DNA of 64,000 nucleotides from contig NZ_QJUI01000014.1 in assembly GCF_004327285.1 (NCBI RefSeq), forward strand, positions 121,168 through 185,167, written 5' to 3'. Position 1 is the stretch's first letter. Every line of letters starts with the position of its first letter. Of the stretch, positions 8,697 through 17,254 are shown piece by piece. The position numbers and the translations under genes are program-made. This DNA is from Phytopseudomonas daroniae. GTDB lineage: Bacteria > Pseudomonadota > Gammaproteobacteria > Pseudomonadales > Pseudomonadaceae. Under the pieces are notes generated by a model. That model searched no databases. It had not been told where the DNA came from and worked only from the letters and a program-made list of their open reading frames with translations.

Positions 8697-8772
8697 GCCT
8701 AACAACTGGTTCAAATCGCTCGCTACGCTCACTGGGACGGGCTAAAGCCCGCCCCTTAACCAAACGTTAGGC
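8697..8772 (+). repeat. attC: attC site 2 (76 bases)
   Basis: R'' box GCCTAAC (8697-8703) and R' box GTTAGGC (8766-8772). The outer arms repeat those of the first attC (AACTGGTTCAAA on the left, CGGGCTAAAGCCCGCCCC and TTAACCAAACG on the right). It closes cassette 2 (6733-8766). Confidence 0.92.
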
Positions 8773-8784
8773 AAATACAAAGCC

Positions 8785-9222
8785 ATGGAATCCAAAGTCA
8801 CCTTTCGACCCGTCGACATAGCCCCTCAGCTTATTGCGTATGGCGAACCTGAAGCGGCTGAAAAGCTCATGCAGCTTGACGACTCTTCGCTTCACAAAAT
8901 TGGAGCCCTCGCATTTGATAATTATCTTGTGCCAAAAAAAATTCTATACAAAGCCGTCTGTTTGGCAGTCGTCGAACACCTTGAAGGCACAAAAAGAGAA
9001 TTGCGTAGAAAAAAACGAGTACACCCAAAAACAAGTAGCCCGGATGTGTGTGGACAACGCGAAGCTTGTCCGCCCTTGTTTCAAACACCGCAAGCCAGAC
9101 AAGGGTTTTCGAAAGCGAGTATCGCAATGGTGGATGGAAACGGCGTTATCGACCCTACTCGCTCAAGATCGGGTGCCAGACATTGTGAGAGGCAAGAAGA
9201 AGGCGTTAGTGCCCAGTCGTAG
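8785..9222 (+). CDS. Cassette 3: unknown protein, 3' end probably replaced by repeat DNA
   Basis: The frame gives 145 residues. The first 79 or so look like a real small soluble protein (FRPVDIAPQLIAYGEPEAAE near the start, then KKILYKAVCLAVVEHLEG), with no family I recognise. From about base 9030 the DNA changes to repeat-like sequence beginning GTAGCCCGGATG, and the remaining translation looks like non-coding sequence read through. The start is 19 bases after the attC core, typical for a cassette. No third attC follows, so the end of the array has been lost. Confidence 0.45.
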   Translation: MESKVTFRPVDIAPQLIAYGEPEAAEKLMQLDDSSLHKIGALAFDNYLVPKKILYKAVCLAVVEHLEGTKRELRRKKRVHPKTSSPDVCGQREACPPLFQTPQARQGFSKASIAMVDGNGVIDPTRSRSGARHCERQEEGVSAQS

Positions 9223-9266
9223 GATGGGTAAAACCCATTGGCAATTGATGGGTTTCACCCATCCTA
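9220..9266. repeat. Palindromic repeat (REP-like)
   Basis: Left arm TAGGATGGGTAAAACCCAT (9220-9238) and right arm ATGGGTTTCACCCATCCTA (9248-9266) are inverted repeats with one mismatch, around a 9-base loop. This is a typical intergenic palindrome of pseudomonads. Confidence 0.7.
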
Positions 9267-9347
9267 CAAGCCCAAAATGCAGGCATCCGATTTTGCAATC
9301 GGGTACAGGAGCTGGCCGGTGAGAGGCAGGAAGGTGGCGGGAGCAAA

Positions 9348-9439
9348 CGTAGGGTGGACAACGCTCTTTTTGTCCACCATTGCGATGGTAGAGCGGTGGA
9401 CGGGTCGGGCCGCGTAGGTGAAGCGTCGTCCACCCTACG
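9348..9439. repeat. Interspersed repeat, copy 1 of 2
   Basis: Ends are a perfect 12-base inverted repeat (CGTAGGGTGGAC at 9348-9359, GTCCACCCTACG at 9428-9439). The inside (ACGCTCTTTTTGTCCAC, then GGGTCGGGCCGCG) recurs almost unchanged at 26546-26630, so it is a dispersed element and not a private terminator. Confidence 0.75.
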
Positions 9440-9478
9440 ACAGGCCGCTTATGCCTACCCACGCATAGCGTAGCGACT

Positions 9479-10816
9479 CTACCTCCCGGCAAGCGCCACC
9501 TCGGAGCCCTCTTTCACTCCAGGTGTCGCGCGCTTGCTCAGCTCGTCGGCCTGCCTACCCAGGTACCAGCCGAGTGCTCCCCAGACCAATGCGCAGACGG
9601 CTCCTGTCAGCGCCACCAGCACCGCGCCCTGGCCGAGCATGTCCAGACCACTCTTCACCCAGCCGCTGATCGCATCGCCGGCCCGATAGACGACCGTGTC
9701 GATAAAGCCCTTCGCCTTGTATTTGCTCTCGGCGTCCAGCGGCGCGAAGAGCATTTCCCGTCCAGGCCTGACAAAGGCGTACTCACCAATGCGTCTGACG
9801 ATCATCAGCGCCGCCAGCATGGCGAACGTCGGTGCCAGGGCGAGACCGATAAAGCCCACGCAGACCAGCACCGGCACGATCGCCAGCAGCATGCGCACGC
9901 CCATCTTCTGCGCGATACGTCCGGTGATGAACAACTGCGACAGCAAGGCGCCGGCCTGCACGATCACGTCGATGATGCCGAATACCCTGATCTGCGACTC
10001 GCGATCAGGAAAGCGCTCGGCCACCAGGCGTGCCTGCTCGAAGTACAGAAAGGTCGTCACGGTCGCGAGCAGCACGACGAACCCGGCTATCGCCAACAGG
10101 TAAGGGGATTGCATGACCCGAGTCAGGCCGCTGAACGGGTTGCCTGTCACGGGCTTGCGGGTGCTCTCCGTCGGTGCGGCGCCCGGTCTGCCGGCGCCAC
10201 CGACTTCTCGCCAGCGCATCAGCGGTGCCTTGAGCGCCAGGGCGATGCCCAGTAGCACAGCCGCCAACAGCATCAGCCCGGACTGGCCGACCATCCCGAC
10301 CAGCAGCGCACTCATCGCCGGTCCGACCAGGCCGCCGACACTGGCGCCGGCGGCGATGAACGCGAACAGCCGCTTGGCCTGACGCCCGTCGAACACATCG
10401 GCCATCAGGCTCCAGGCCACCGAGACCACGAACAGGTTGTAGACCGAGATCCACACGTAGAACACTCGCGCCAGCCAGACGTTTTCATCGCTGAGCTGAA
10501 ACAGCCCGGCGAATGCCAACAGGTTCAGGCAGAAGAACCCGTAGACCCAGTCGACGAAGTGAATACGTGGCACCCGCGAGCTGAGCCAGGCGAACAACGG
10601 CACGGCCACCAGCATGACCACGAAGGTGGCGGTGAACAGCCATTGCAGGTTCTCGATACCGGCCATGATGCCCATCGACTCGCGAATGGGCCGTAACATG
10701 AAATAGCCGGAGAACAGGCAGAAAAACAGGGCGAACCCCGCAAGCGCGGGACTCAGCTCGTGGCGTTCGGCGTTGATGGCGACGCCGAGGCGCCGCACCA
10801 GGGTTGCTGACAGCAT
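9479..10816 (-). CDS. MFS transporter, possibly of the NTP/NDP-exchange-like group
   Basis: 445 residues with about 12 hydrophobic segments, e.g. GFALFFCLFSGYFMLRPIRES near residue 30. The pattern fits the major facilitator superfamily group often annotated as Npt1/Npt2-like exchange transporters; the substrate is not evident. The ATG at 10816 has AGGAG 8 bases upstream. A GTG at 10855 would overlap the SDR gene by 17 bases. The gene starts 23 bases after the SDR stop and is probably co-transcribed with it. The dispersed repeat at 9348-9439 follows the stop. Confidence 0.75.
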   Translation of the reverse strand: MLSATLVRRLGVAINAERHELSPALAGFALFFCLFSGYFMLRPIRESMGIMAGIENLQWLFTATFVVMLVAVPLFAWLSSRVPRIHFVDWVYGFFCLNLLAFAGLFQLSDENVWLARVFYVWISVYNLFVVSVAWSLMADVFDGRQAKRLFAFIAAGASVGGLVGPAMSALLVGMVGQSGLMLLAAVLLGIALALKAPLMRWREVGGAGRPGAAPTESTRKPVTGNPFSGLTRVMQSPYLLAIAGFVVLLATVTTFLYFEQARLVAERFPDRESQIRVFGIIDVIVQAGALLSQLFITGRIAQKMGVRMLLAIVPVLVCVGFIGLALAPTFAMLAALMIVRRIGEYAFVRPGREMLFAPLDAESKYKAKGFIDTVVYRAGDAISGWVKSGLDMLGQGAVLVALTGAVCALVWGALGWYLGRQADELSKRATPGVKEGSEVALAGR

Positions 10817-10838
10817 GATGACGCTCCTGCCGCGAGGC

Positions 10839-11885
10839 TCAGGGGTAGCTGACACCGGTCAACTGCTCGGCAACCGTCCACAGGCGAGCCGCTGCCGCTG
10901 CGTCCTGCGCCGCGGCAGGCACGCTGGCCAGCCCCAGCGGCCCGCGCTTTTCTTCCTCGCCGATCGGCCCGTAGTAGGCACCGCCCTGCGCGTCGGGAGC
11001 AGTGGCTGCGTACAGGGTCGGCAATGCCCCCTGGGCAGCGGAGTGGTAGCGTTCGCGATCTTTGGCCCAGTTACGTCCGAAGTCGCTGTCCAGCCCTGGG
11101 CCGCGCTCGATCAGCTCGGTCACGGCAACACCGGGGTGCGCGGCAATGCTCTGGATCCCCCAACCTTGCGCCTCGCTGCGGCGTTGCAGCTCGAAGGCCC
11201 ACATCAGGCCGGCCAGCTTGGACTGGGCATAGGATGCATAAGGGTTGTAGGCCTGCTCGGATTGCAGATCCGCGAAGTTGATGCTGCCGCGCGCGACCGC
11301 GATGCTGGCCAGCGTGACCACTCGAGGGGAGTCGCTCTTGCGCAACAGCGGCAGCACATGGCCGGTCAGCGCGAAGTGCCCAAGATAGTTGGTGGCCAGC
11401 TGCAGCTCGAAGCCATCTGCTGAAGTGGCTCGCTCTGGCGGCGCCATCACGGCTGCGTTATTGATCAGGCCATCGAGGCGCGGCAAGGTCGCATTGAGGC
11501 GTTCGCCCAACGCCTTGACCGATGCCAGGTCGGCCAGATCGACCGCCTCGAACTGCACTTGGGCACCACGAACTTCCTGTTTGATGCGGGCAATGGCTTC
11601 CTTGCCGCGCTCTGGATTGCGTGCGGCAATCACCACCTCGGCGCCGGCCGCCGCCAGGGCCTTGGCATCTTCATAGCCCATGCCGCTGGTGCCGCCGGTG
11701 ACCAGGAAGATACGCCCACTCTGCGAAGGCATATCCGTCAGGCTCCAGTCCGGCTTGGGCAGGCTTTGCGCCACGGCGCTTCCGGCTTCGAGCACGCAGC
11801 TCAATGCCAGGCCAAGCGTAGCCAACGCATTGCGCCACGCCGCGCGGGTGGCAGGTATGGGTTGCATCGGTAGGGTATTAATCAT
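10839..11885 (-). CDS. Short-chain dehydrogenase/reductase with N-terminal export-like segment
   Basis: 348 residues from the ATG at 11885 (GAGGA 7 bases upstream). The Rossmann motif TGGTSGMG is near residue 65, INNAAV near 145 and the catalytic YAQSK (Tyr-x-x-x-Lys) near 225, all classic SDR. The first 40 residues contain a hydrophobic stretch (ALATLGLALSCVLEAGSAVA), which looks like a signal peptide or anchor; that is uncommon for an NAD(P)-using SDR. Closest general type is the retinol dehydrogenase-like/oxidoreductase group. It shares a promoter region with the divergent LysR gene at 12046, which is its likely regulator. Confidence 0.8.
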   Translation of the reverse strand: MINTLPMQPIPATRAAWRNALATLGLALSCVLEAGSAVAQSLPKPDWSLTDMPSQSGRIFLVTGGTSGMGYEDAKALAAAGAEVVIAARNPERGKEAIARIKQEVRGAQVQFEAVDLADLASVKALGERLNATLPRLDGLINNAAVMAPPERATSADGFELQLATNYLGHFALTGHVLPLLRKSDSPRVVTLASIAVARGSINFADLQSEQAYNPYASYAQSKLAGLMWAFELQRRSEAQGWGIQSIAAHPGVAVTELIERGPGLDSDFGRNWAKDRERYHSAAQGALPTLYAATAPDAQGGAYYGPIGEEEKRGPLGLASVPAAAQDAAAAARLWTVAEQLTGVSYP

Positions 11886-11999
11886 TGTTGGATCCTCACA
11901 CGGGTAGTGACCTGACGAACCGCTGCAAAGCGGTACGCCGACGTGAGGCATTGTTCACCCTTGGATTACCGCCGATAAGCCGCATTGAAATGGACGCTA

Positions 12000-12017
12000 T
12001 GTACGCCCAGTCGTACA
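12000..12017 (+). promoter_or_regulatory. Inverted repeat, probable LysR-family operator
   Basis: TGTAC (12000-12004) and GTACA (12013-12017) flank an 8-base spacer in the divergent SDR/LysR region. LysR-type regulators commonly bind such interrupted palindromes (T-N11-A) in the gap between their own gene and the target. Confidence 0.5.
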
Positions 12018-12045
12018 ATCCACTTTTCCTCCTCGGAGCACGGCC

Positions 12046-12954
12046 ATGCGCCAGCCCAACCTGACGGATGTCGCACTGTTTGCAGCGGTCGTGGAGGCCG
12101 GCGGCTTCCGGGTGGCGGCGCAGAAGCGTGGCATGTCCGCCTCATCCATCAGCGATTGCGTACGCCGACTGGAAAGCGACCTGGGCATCAGGCTGCTCAA
12201 CCGCACGACCCGCAGCGTGTTTCCGACGGAAGTAGGCGCTCGCCTGCTGGAACGGCTGCGCCCTGCCCTCGAGGAAATAGGCGCGGCCTTCGACGACCTC
12301 GATGACAATGCGCTACGCCCGGTTGGCACCCTGCGCCTCAACGTACCGGTTCCAGTCGCGCGCTTCGTACTGCCTCACCTGATCCCCACTTTCCTCGAGC
12401 GCTATCCCGGAGTGAGTGTCGAAGTGGCTATGGACAACACCTTCATCGATGTCATCGCTGCCGGCTACGACGCAGGGGTACGCTACGAGGAAAGTGTCGC
12501 CAAGGACATGATCGCGGTGCCCATCGGCCCTCGTCGACAGCGCTTCGTGGCAGTGGCATCGTCCGGTTATCTGGAGAAAAACGGCACGCCGCTGCATCCC
12601 CGCGACCTGCTCAACCATCGCTTGATCGGTCATCGTTTCGAGAGCGGCAAGCTGGGTGTGTGGGAGTTCGAAAAAGACGGCGCCATCGTGCGCGTTCCGC
12701 CGCAGGGGCCGCTCATCACGTCCTCTACCGATCTGAAAATGCAAGCTGCGGTCGAAGGCGTGGGGATCGTCTACACCTTCGAGGAATATCTCAGGCCACT
12801 GATTGACCAGGGAGCGCTGTTGCCGGTATTGGAAGACTGGTGGCAGGCATTCGATGGCCCTTACCTGTATTACAACGACCGCCGGCACGTGCCTTCGCCG
12901 CTCAGGGCATTCGTGGATTTTCTCAAGGCTGAAACCCAGGCTACGGCATCGTAG
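12046..12954 (+). CDS. LysR-family transcriptional regulator
   Basis: 302 residues. The winged helix-turn-helix (residues 5-63) reads VALFAAVVEAGGFRVAAQKRG, then ISDCVRRLESDLGIRLLNRTTRSV, the standard LysR layout. The periplasmic-binding-like effector domain covers about 92-295. It resembles the large group of LysR proteins that sit beside SDR or oxidoreductase genes. It is divergent from the SDR gene (160-base gap with an inverted repeat), so it likely controls the SDR-MFS pair and itself. The effector is unknown. Confidence 0.9.
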   Translation: MRQPNLTDVALFAAVVEAGGFRVAAQKRGMSASSISDCVRRLESDLGIRLLNRTTRSVFPTEVGARLLERLRPALEEIGAAFDDLDDNALRPVGTLRLNVPVPVARFVLPHLIPTFLERYPGVSVEVAMDNTFIDVIAAGYDAGVRYEESVAKDMIAVPIGPRRQRFVAVASSGYLEKNGTPLHPRDLLNHRLIGHRFESGKLGVWEFEKDGAIVRVPPQGPLITSSTDLKMQAAVEGVGIVYTFEEYLRPLIDQGALLPVLEDWWQAFDGPYLYYNDRRHVPSPLRAFVDFLKAETQATAS

Positions 12955-13383
12955 ACGTAGAATGGGTCGAGCCGCGCAGATGAGCGGCGCCTTGCAGGGT
13001 AGATACGGAGACCTCCTTTCTTGGAGCACCGTGTAACCCATCAGACGATATTCGGCGTTGCGACGATGATGGGTTACAGCGCAGCCACTAACCGGTCGAT
13101 GCTCAGCTACTCGGTAGCGCCTAACCCATCCTGCGGGCTGCGTTCGCCCATACAGTCTGGCTCCTCCACACAGCGGTGAGCAGACGAAGCGTTTTCCAGC
13201 CAGTTTTGGATAAGCATGCTTGGGTGCATAACACGACGATTACGCGCCCCCGATCCCCCACCCCATCGGCCGGCAAACGGATCACCGCGCACTGGCCTGC
13301 TGGCGGCAGCTGCAGCGGCGTCGTAGAGCGTATCTGCTTCATTTCATGACGCACGGTTTCAGCCACCCGCGCCTCGGCTTATC
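12955..13383. other. Intergenic region with one palindromic repeat
   Basis: No gene is supported. It holds a 12-base perfect inverted repeat, TGTAACCCATCA (13032-13043) with TGATGGGTTACA (13067-13078), of the REP type. The last 100 bases should hold the xseA promoter; I cannot place -35/-10 boxes with confidence. Confidence 0.5.
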
Positions 13384-14772
13384 ATGCCGTCCATGATCAA
13401 AGACCCGTTCCAACGCCTGAACCTCGACCGCGAGGTGCTCAGCGTCAGCCAGCTCAACAACCGCGCTCGCCTACTGCTCGAAGATGTCTTCGGCGGCATC
13501 TGGGTCGAAGGCGAGATTTCCAACCTCGCGCGCCCTGCCTCCGGGCATGTCTATTTCACCCTCAAGGACAGCCAGGCCCAGGTGCGTTGCGCCCTGTTCC
13601 GGCAGAACGCCGCGCGGGTACGTCAGGCACTGCGTGACGGCCTGGCGGTCAAGGTGCGCGGCAAGGTCTCGCTGTTCGAGGGCCGTGGCGACTACCAGTT
13701 GATTCTCGACTCCGTGGAGCCAGCTGGCGATGGCGCCCTGCGCCTGGCCTTCGAGGCCTTGAAGGAGAAGCTCGGCGCCGAAGGCCTGTTCGCGGCCGAA
13801 CGCAAGAGCCCCCTGCCCGCTCACCCGCGGCGCATCGGCATCATCAGCTCGCCCACCGGCGCGGTGATCCGCGACATCATCAGTGTGTTTCGCCGCCGTG
13901 CTCCGCAGGTCGAACTGAGCCTGATCCCCACCGCCGTGCAGGGTCGCGAGGCCACGGCGCAGATCGTCCGTGCCCTGAAACTGGCCGACGCCCAGGGCTT
14001 CGATGCGCTGATCCTCGCCCGCGGCGGCGGTTCGCTGGAAGACCTCTGGTGTTTCAACGAAGAGGCCGTCGCACGCGCCGTGGATGCCTGCGTCACACCC
14101 ATCGTCAGCGCGGTCGGCCATGAAACCGATGTGTCGATCAGCGATTTCGTCGCGGACGTGCGCGCCCCTACGCCGTCAGCCGCCGCCGAACTGCTGGCGC
14201 CCCATAGCGATGATCTGGCGCAGCGGGTCACGGTGTTGCAGCGCCGCCTTACTCTGGCTATCAATAGCCGTCTGGCTCGCGAGCGCATGCGTCTCGACGG
14301 CCTCACCCGGCGCATGCGCCACCCCGGCGAGCGGCTGCGTCAGCAGGCCCAGCGCCTCGACGATCTCGACATGCGCCTGCGCCGCGCGTATGCGCAGCAG
14401 GTCAATCAGCGCGCCCACAAGCTCGCGCAGTTGCAGGCGCGCCTGGCCGGACAGCATCCGGGTCGTCACCTGAAGCTGCTGCGCCAGCGCCTCGACAGCC
14501 TCGCCGAGCGTCTGCCAAGGGCCATGAAGGAAGGCCTCAAGGCGCGTCGCCTGCTGTTGCAGAGCCAGATGCAGACGCTGCACGTGGTCAGCCCTCTGGC
14601 GACCCTCGGGCGTGGCTACAGCATCCTGCTCGACGACCGTGGCCGGGCCATTCGCAGTGCCGCCGCCACCCAACCGGGGCAACGCCTCAAGGCACGCCTG
14701 GGTGAAGGCGAACTGGACGTACGCGTCGAAGACAATCACGTCGCGCCTGTCACGCTTTCGCTGCTGGACTGA
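13384..14772 (+). CDS. xseA: Exodeoxyribonuclease VII large subunit
   Basis: 462 residues, normal length. XseA with several XseB subunits forms ExoVII, which degrades single-stranded DNA from both ends into oligonucleotides. The N-terminal OB-fold (residues about 18-115) includes VEGEISNLARPASGHVYFTL. The catalytic domain contains the family motifs SPTGAVIRDI, ARGGGSLEDLWCFNEE and PIVSAVGHETD, followed by a long coiled coil (about 285-390) and the C-terminal LGRGYSIL. The ATG at 13384 and the one at 13393 are both possible. It is probably monocistronic; a palindromic repeat follows. Confidence 0.97.
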   Translation: MPSMIKDPFQRLNLDREVLSVSQLNNRARLLLEDVFGGIWVEGEISNLARPASGHVYFTLKDSQAQVRCALFRQNAARVRQALRDGLAVKVRGKVSLFEGRGDYQLILDSVEPAGDGALRLAFEALKEKLGAEGLFAAERKSPLPAHPRRIGIISSPTGAVIRDIISVFRRRAPQVELSLIPTAVQGREATAQIVRALKLADAQGFDALILARGGGSLEDLWCFNEEAVARAVDACVTPIVSAVGHETDVSISDFVADVRAPTPSAAAELLAPHSDDLAQRVTVLQRRLTLAINSRLARERMRLDGLTRRMRHPGERLRQQAQRLDDLDMRLRRAYAQQVNQRAHKLAQLQARLAGQHPGRHLKLLRQRLDSLAERLPRAMKEGLKARRLLLQSQMQTLHVVSPLATLGRGYSILLDDRGRAIRSAAATQPGQRLKARLGEGELDVRVEDNHVAPVTLSLLD

Positions 14773-14789
14773 GGAACATGATCACCCTC

Positions 14790-14821
14790 GCATCGCCCGC
14801 AAGCGGGTTCCTACACGATGC
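14790..14821. repeat. REP-like palindrome after xseA
   Basis: GCATCG (14790-14795) pairs with CGATGC (14816-14821), and CCCGC pairs with GCGGG inside. A second GC-rich palindromic stretch with GTAGGAGCC follows near 14846. Both resemble pseudomonad REP elements. Confidence 0.55.
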
Positions 14822-14964
14822 AGAGAACTCACACGACCCCGTAGGAGCCGGGGGGCGCCTTGCCCTTGCCGGCAATTGGTAGCCGTACCGTGGTTTCGCA
14901 AAATGCCCACCCTCGCCCTGACAGTGTTTTTCTAATTTCTAAGTCTCGATAAAAAGGAAAATCA

Positions 14965-15786
14965 ATGCGCCCCCTGCTGTTGCTGATTACTCTCTGCCTC
15001 GCTCTGCCCGCCCATGCCGAAGGATTCATCAGCCGCCTGCTGAACAAACCGGTACCTGGCGGCGTTGCCGTGGTCGACCTCGGTGTCTCGGCCAACGCAC
15101 CCAGCGCAACCTACCAGGGCAAACCGGTATTGGTGATCCACGAAGACCAACAACGCTGGATCGCCATCGTCGGCATTCCCCTGAGCGTGAAACCCGGCAC
15201 CCAGCAGATCGAGTCGGCCGGCCAGCGTTTGAGTTTCCAGGTGGGCAGCAAGACATACGTCGAGCAGCGCATCACCATCAAGAACCAGCAACAGGTCAAT
15301 CCCAACGCCGCCAACCTCAAGCGCATCGAGCGGGAACTGGCCGAGCAGACCCGCGCCTACCAGCAGTTCAGCCCCCGCCAGCCGAGCAACCTGCTGTTCG
15401 ACAAACCGGTCAACGGCCCGCTGTCGAGCCCCTTCGGCCTGCGCCGTTTCTTCAATGGCGAGGAACGCAACCCGCACTCCGGGCTGGATTTCGCCGCCAA
15501 CCGTGGCACGCCGATCAAGGCCCCTGCGGCTGGCAAGGTGATCCTGGTGGGCGATTATTTCTTCAACGGCAAGACCGTTTTCGTCGACCACGGCCAGGGG
15601 CTGATCAGCATGTTCTGCCACCTGTCCGAGATCGGCGTGAAGGTCGGCGACGAGCTGCCACGTGGTGGCGTACTCGGCAAGGTCGGCGCCACCGGCCGCG
15701 CCACTGGGCCGCACCTGCACTGGAACGTAAGCCTCAACGATGCGCGGGTCGACCCGGCGATCTTCATCGGCCAGTTCAAGCCCTGA
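14965..15786 (+). CDS. Periplasmic M23-family (LytM-type) peptidase
   Basis: 273 residues: signal peptide (1-18, cut after AHA), an Ig-like N-terminal domain (about 25-110), a helical linker, and an M23 domain (about 145-262). Zinc and catalytic residues are complete: His171 and Asp175 (HSGLD), His219, and His250/His252 (HLHW). It should hydrolyse peptidoglycan cross-links in the periplasm during cell-wall turnover or division; an intact active site argues against an EnvC-like activator. Start behind AAAAAGGAAAA. From memory, a similar gene lies near xseA and leuA in P. aeruginosa. Confidence 0.9.
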   Translation: MRPLLLLITLCLALPAHAEGFISRLLNKPVPGGVAVVDLGVSANAPSATYQGKPVLVIHEDQQRWIAIVGIPLSVKPGTQQIESAGQRLSFQVGSKTYVEQRITIKNQQQVNPNAANLKRIERELAEQTRAYQQFSPRQPSNLLFDKPVNGPLSSPFGLRRFFNGEERNPHSGLDFAANRGTPIKAPAAGKVILVGDYFFNGKTVFVDHGQGLISMFCHLSEIGVKVGDELPRGGVLGKVGATGRATGPHLHWNVSLNDARVDPAIFIGQFKP

Positions 15787-15891
15787 TGCCTTGACTAATA
15801 CAGACTCAACTCATGCGTTCTAGACTGGTCGATATGTCGTGCCCACCCGGTTCGAGGTGAAGAGCGGCATCAATAGCAGCGGGAGCATGCA

Positions 15892-16833
15892 ATGGATTTC
15901 AAGGACTACTACGCCGTACTCGGTGTTGCCGAGGATGCCGACGAGAAAGCCATCAAGACGGCCTATCGCAAACTGGCGCGCCAGTACCATCCCGATGTCA
16001 GCAAGGAAAGCGACGCCGAAGACAAATTCAAGGAAGTGGCCGAAGCCTACGAGGTACTGCGCAGCCCGGAGAAGCGGGCCGAGTACGACCAGTTGAAACG
16101 CTACGGGCAAAGCGGCCAGCCCTTCGAAGCGCCGCCAGGCTGGCAGCCTCGCGGCAATCCGGGGGGCGCTGGCGAACACTTCGACGGCGACTTCTCCGAC
16201 TTCTTCGAATCCCTGTTCGGCGCCCGGCGCCAGGGCGGCGGCGCGCGCCAGGCGCAGCGGGGCCAGGATGTGGAAATGGAACTGCCGCTGTTCCTCGAGG
16301 AGATCCTCGGCGAGCAGAACAAGAGCATCCGCTACACGCTCCCCGAATACGATGAATTCGGCCGGCGTGTCGGCAGCCAGGACAAGAGCCTGAACGTCAG
16401 GATTCCCGCCGGTGTCGCCAACGGCGAGCGGATCCGCCTCAAGGGGCAAGGCACTCCGGGCCTTGGCGGTGCGGCGAACGGCGACCTGTACCTGCAGGTA
16501 CGCCTGGTGCCGCATCCGTTGTTCGATGTCGAAGGCCGGGATCTGCTGCTCACCGTACCGCTGGCGCCCTGGGAAGCAGCGCTCGGTGCCAAGGTGGAAA
16601 TCCCCACGCTGGGCGGGCGTCTCAACCTGAGCATCCCGGCCAATAGCCAGACCGGGCAGCGCTTGCGCCTCAAGGGCAAGGGCCTGCCGGAGAAACAGGC
16701 CACCGGCGATCTCTACGCGGTGCTCAAGGTGGTCATGCCGAAATCGGCCGATGCGACCACCCAGGCGCTGTGGAAACAGCTGGCCGACGCCGATTCCTTC
16801 GATCCACGGGCCGACTGGAGCAAACGCGCATGA
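15892..16833 (+). CDS. cbpA: Curved DNA-binding protein CbpA (DnaJ-type co-chaperone)
   Basis: 313 residues. The N-terminal J-domain (1-70) carries HPD at 33-35, needed to stimulate DnaK ATPase. A Gly/Phe-like linker (about 80-125) follows, then the two C-terminal substrate-binding beta domains and a dimerisation tail, without the zinc-finger of DnaJ. This is the CbpA layout: nucleoid-associated in stationary phase and a DnaK partner. The cbpM modulator gene overlaps its stop codon (ATGA). Confidence 0.93.
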   Translation: MDFKDYYAVLGVAEDADEKAIKTAYRKLARQYHPDVSKESDAEDKFKEVAEAYEVLRSPEKRAEYDQLKRYGQSGQPFEAPPGWQPRGNPGGAGEHFDGDFSDFFESLFGARRQGGGARQAQRGQDVEMELPLFLEEILGEQNKSIRYTLPEYDEFGRRVGSQDKSLNVRIPAGVANGERIRLKGQGTPGLGGAANGDLYLQVRLVPHPLFDVEGRDLLLTVPLAPWEAALGAKVEIPTLGGRLNLSIPANSQTGQRLRLKGKGLPEKQATGDLYAVLKVVMPKSADATTQALWKQLADADSFDPRADWSKRA

Positions 16834-17132
16834 ACGACGTCCTGATCGTACAGTTGAGCCTGGAAGAATGCTGCCAGGCCACTCACCTTTCCGTGGAGAC
16901 CCTGATCGAACTGGTCGAACACGGCATCGTCGAGCCCCAGGGGCCCGAGCCGCGCCACTGGCGCTTCGACAGCGAGGCACTGAGTGTGCTGCGGCATGCC
17001 GCCCGCCTGCGCCGCGAACTGGAGCTGGACTGGGCGGCGATCGCCCTGGCCCTGGATCTGCTCGCCGAAGTGAAGACGTTGCGTGCGGAAAACCAGCGAT
17101 TGCGGCGCCGGCTCGAGCGCTTTACCGACTGA
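16830..17132 (+). CDS. cbpM: Chaperone modulator CbpM
   Basis: 100 residues, MerR-like fold. It starts at the ATGA overlap with the cbpA stop, so the pair is translationally coupled. CbpM binds the J-domain of CbpA and blocks both its co-chaperone and DNA-binding activities. The segment ATHLSVETLIELVEHGIVEP and the C-terminal coiled coil (EVKTLRAENQRLRRRLERF) fit the family. Confidence 0.9.
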   Translation: MNDVLIVQLSLEECCQATHLSVETLIELVEHGIVEPQGPEPRHWRFDSEALSVLRHAARLRRELELDWAAIALALDLLAEVKTLRAENQRLRRRLERFTD

Positions 17133-17254
17133 AAACAGCCGCTCGATCGCTGTGCACCTACGAGCAACGGGACTTCGCCCTGCCGCGCGTCCCGCTCCCC
17201 CATTGCGCCTCCGCGCTGCCGCGCGGGGGCGTTCTTCACGGTGCACACCCGGCA

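Noticed and set aside
9203..9212. GTTAG near the end of the array as a third attC core
   Set aside because: GTTAGTG does not fit GTTRRRY and no matching R'' box or palindrome lies upstream.
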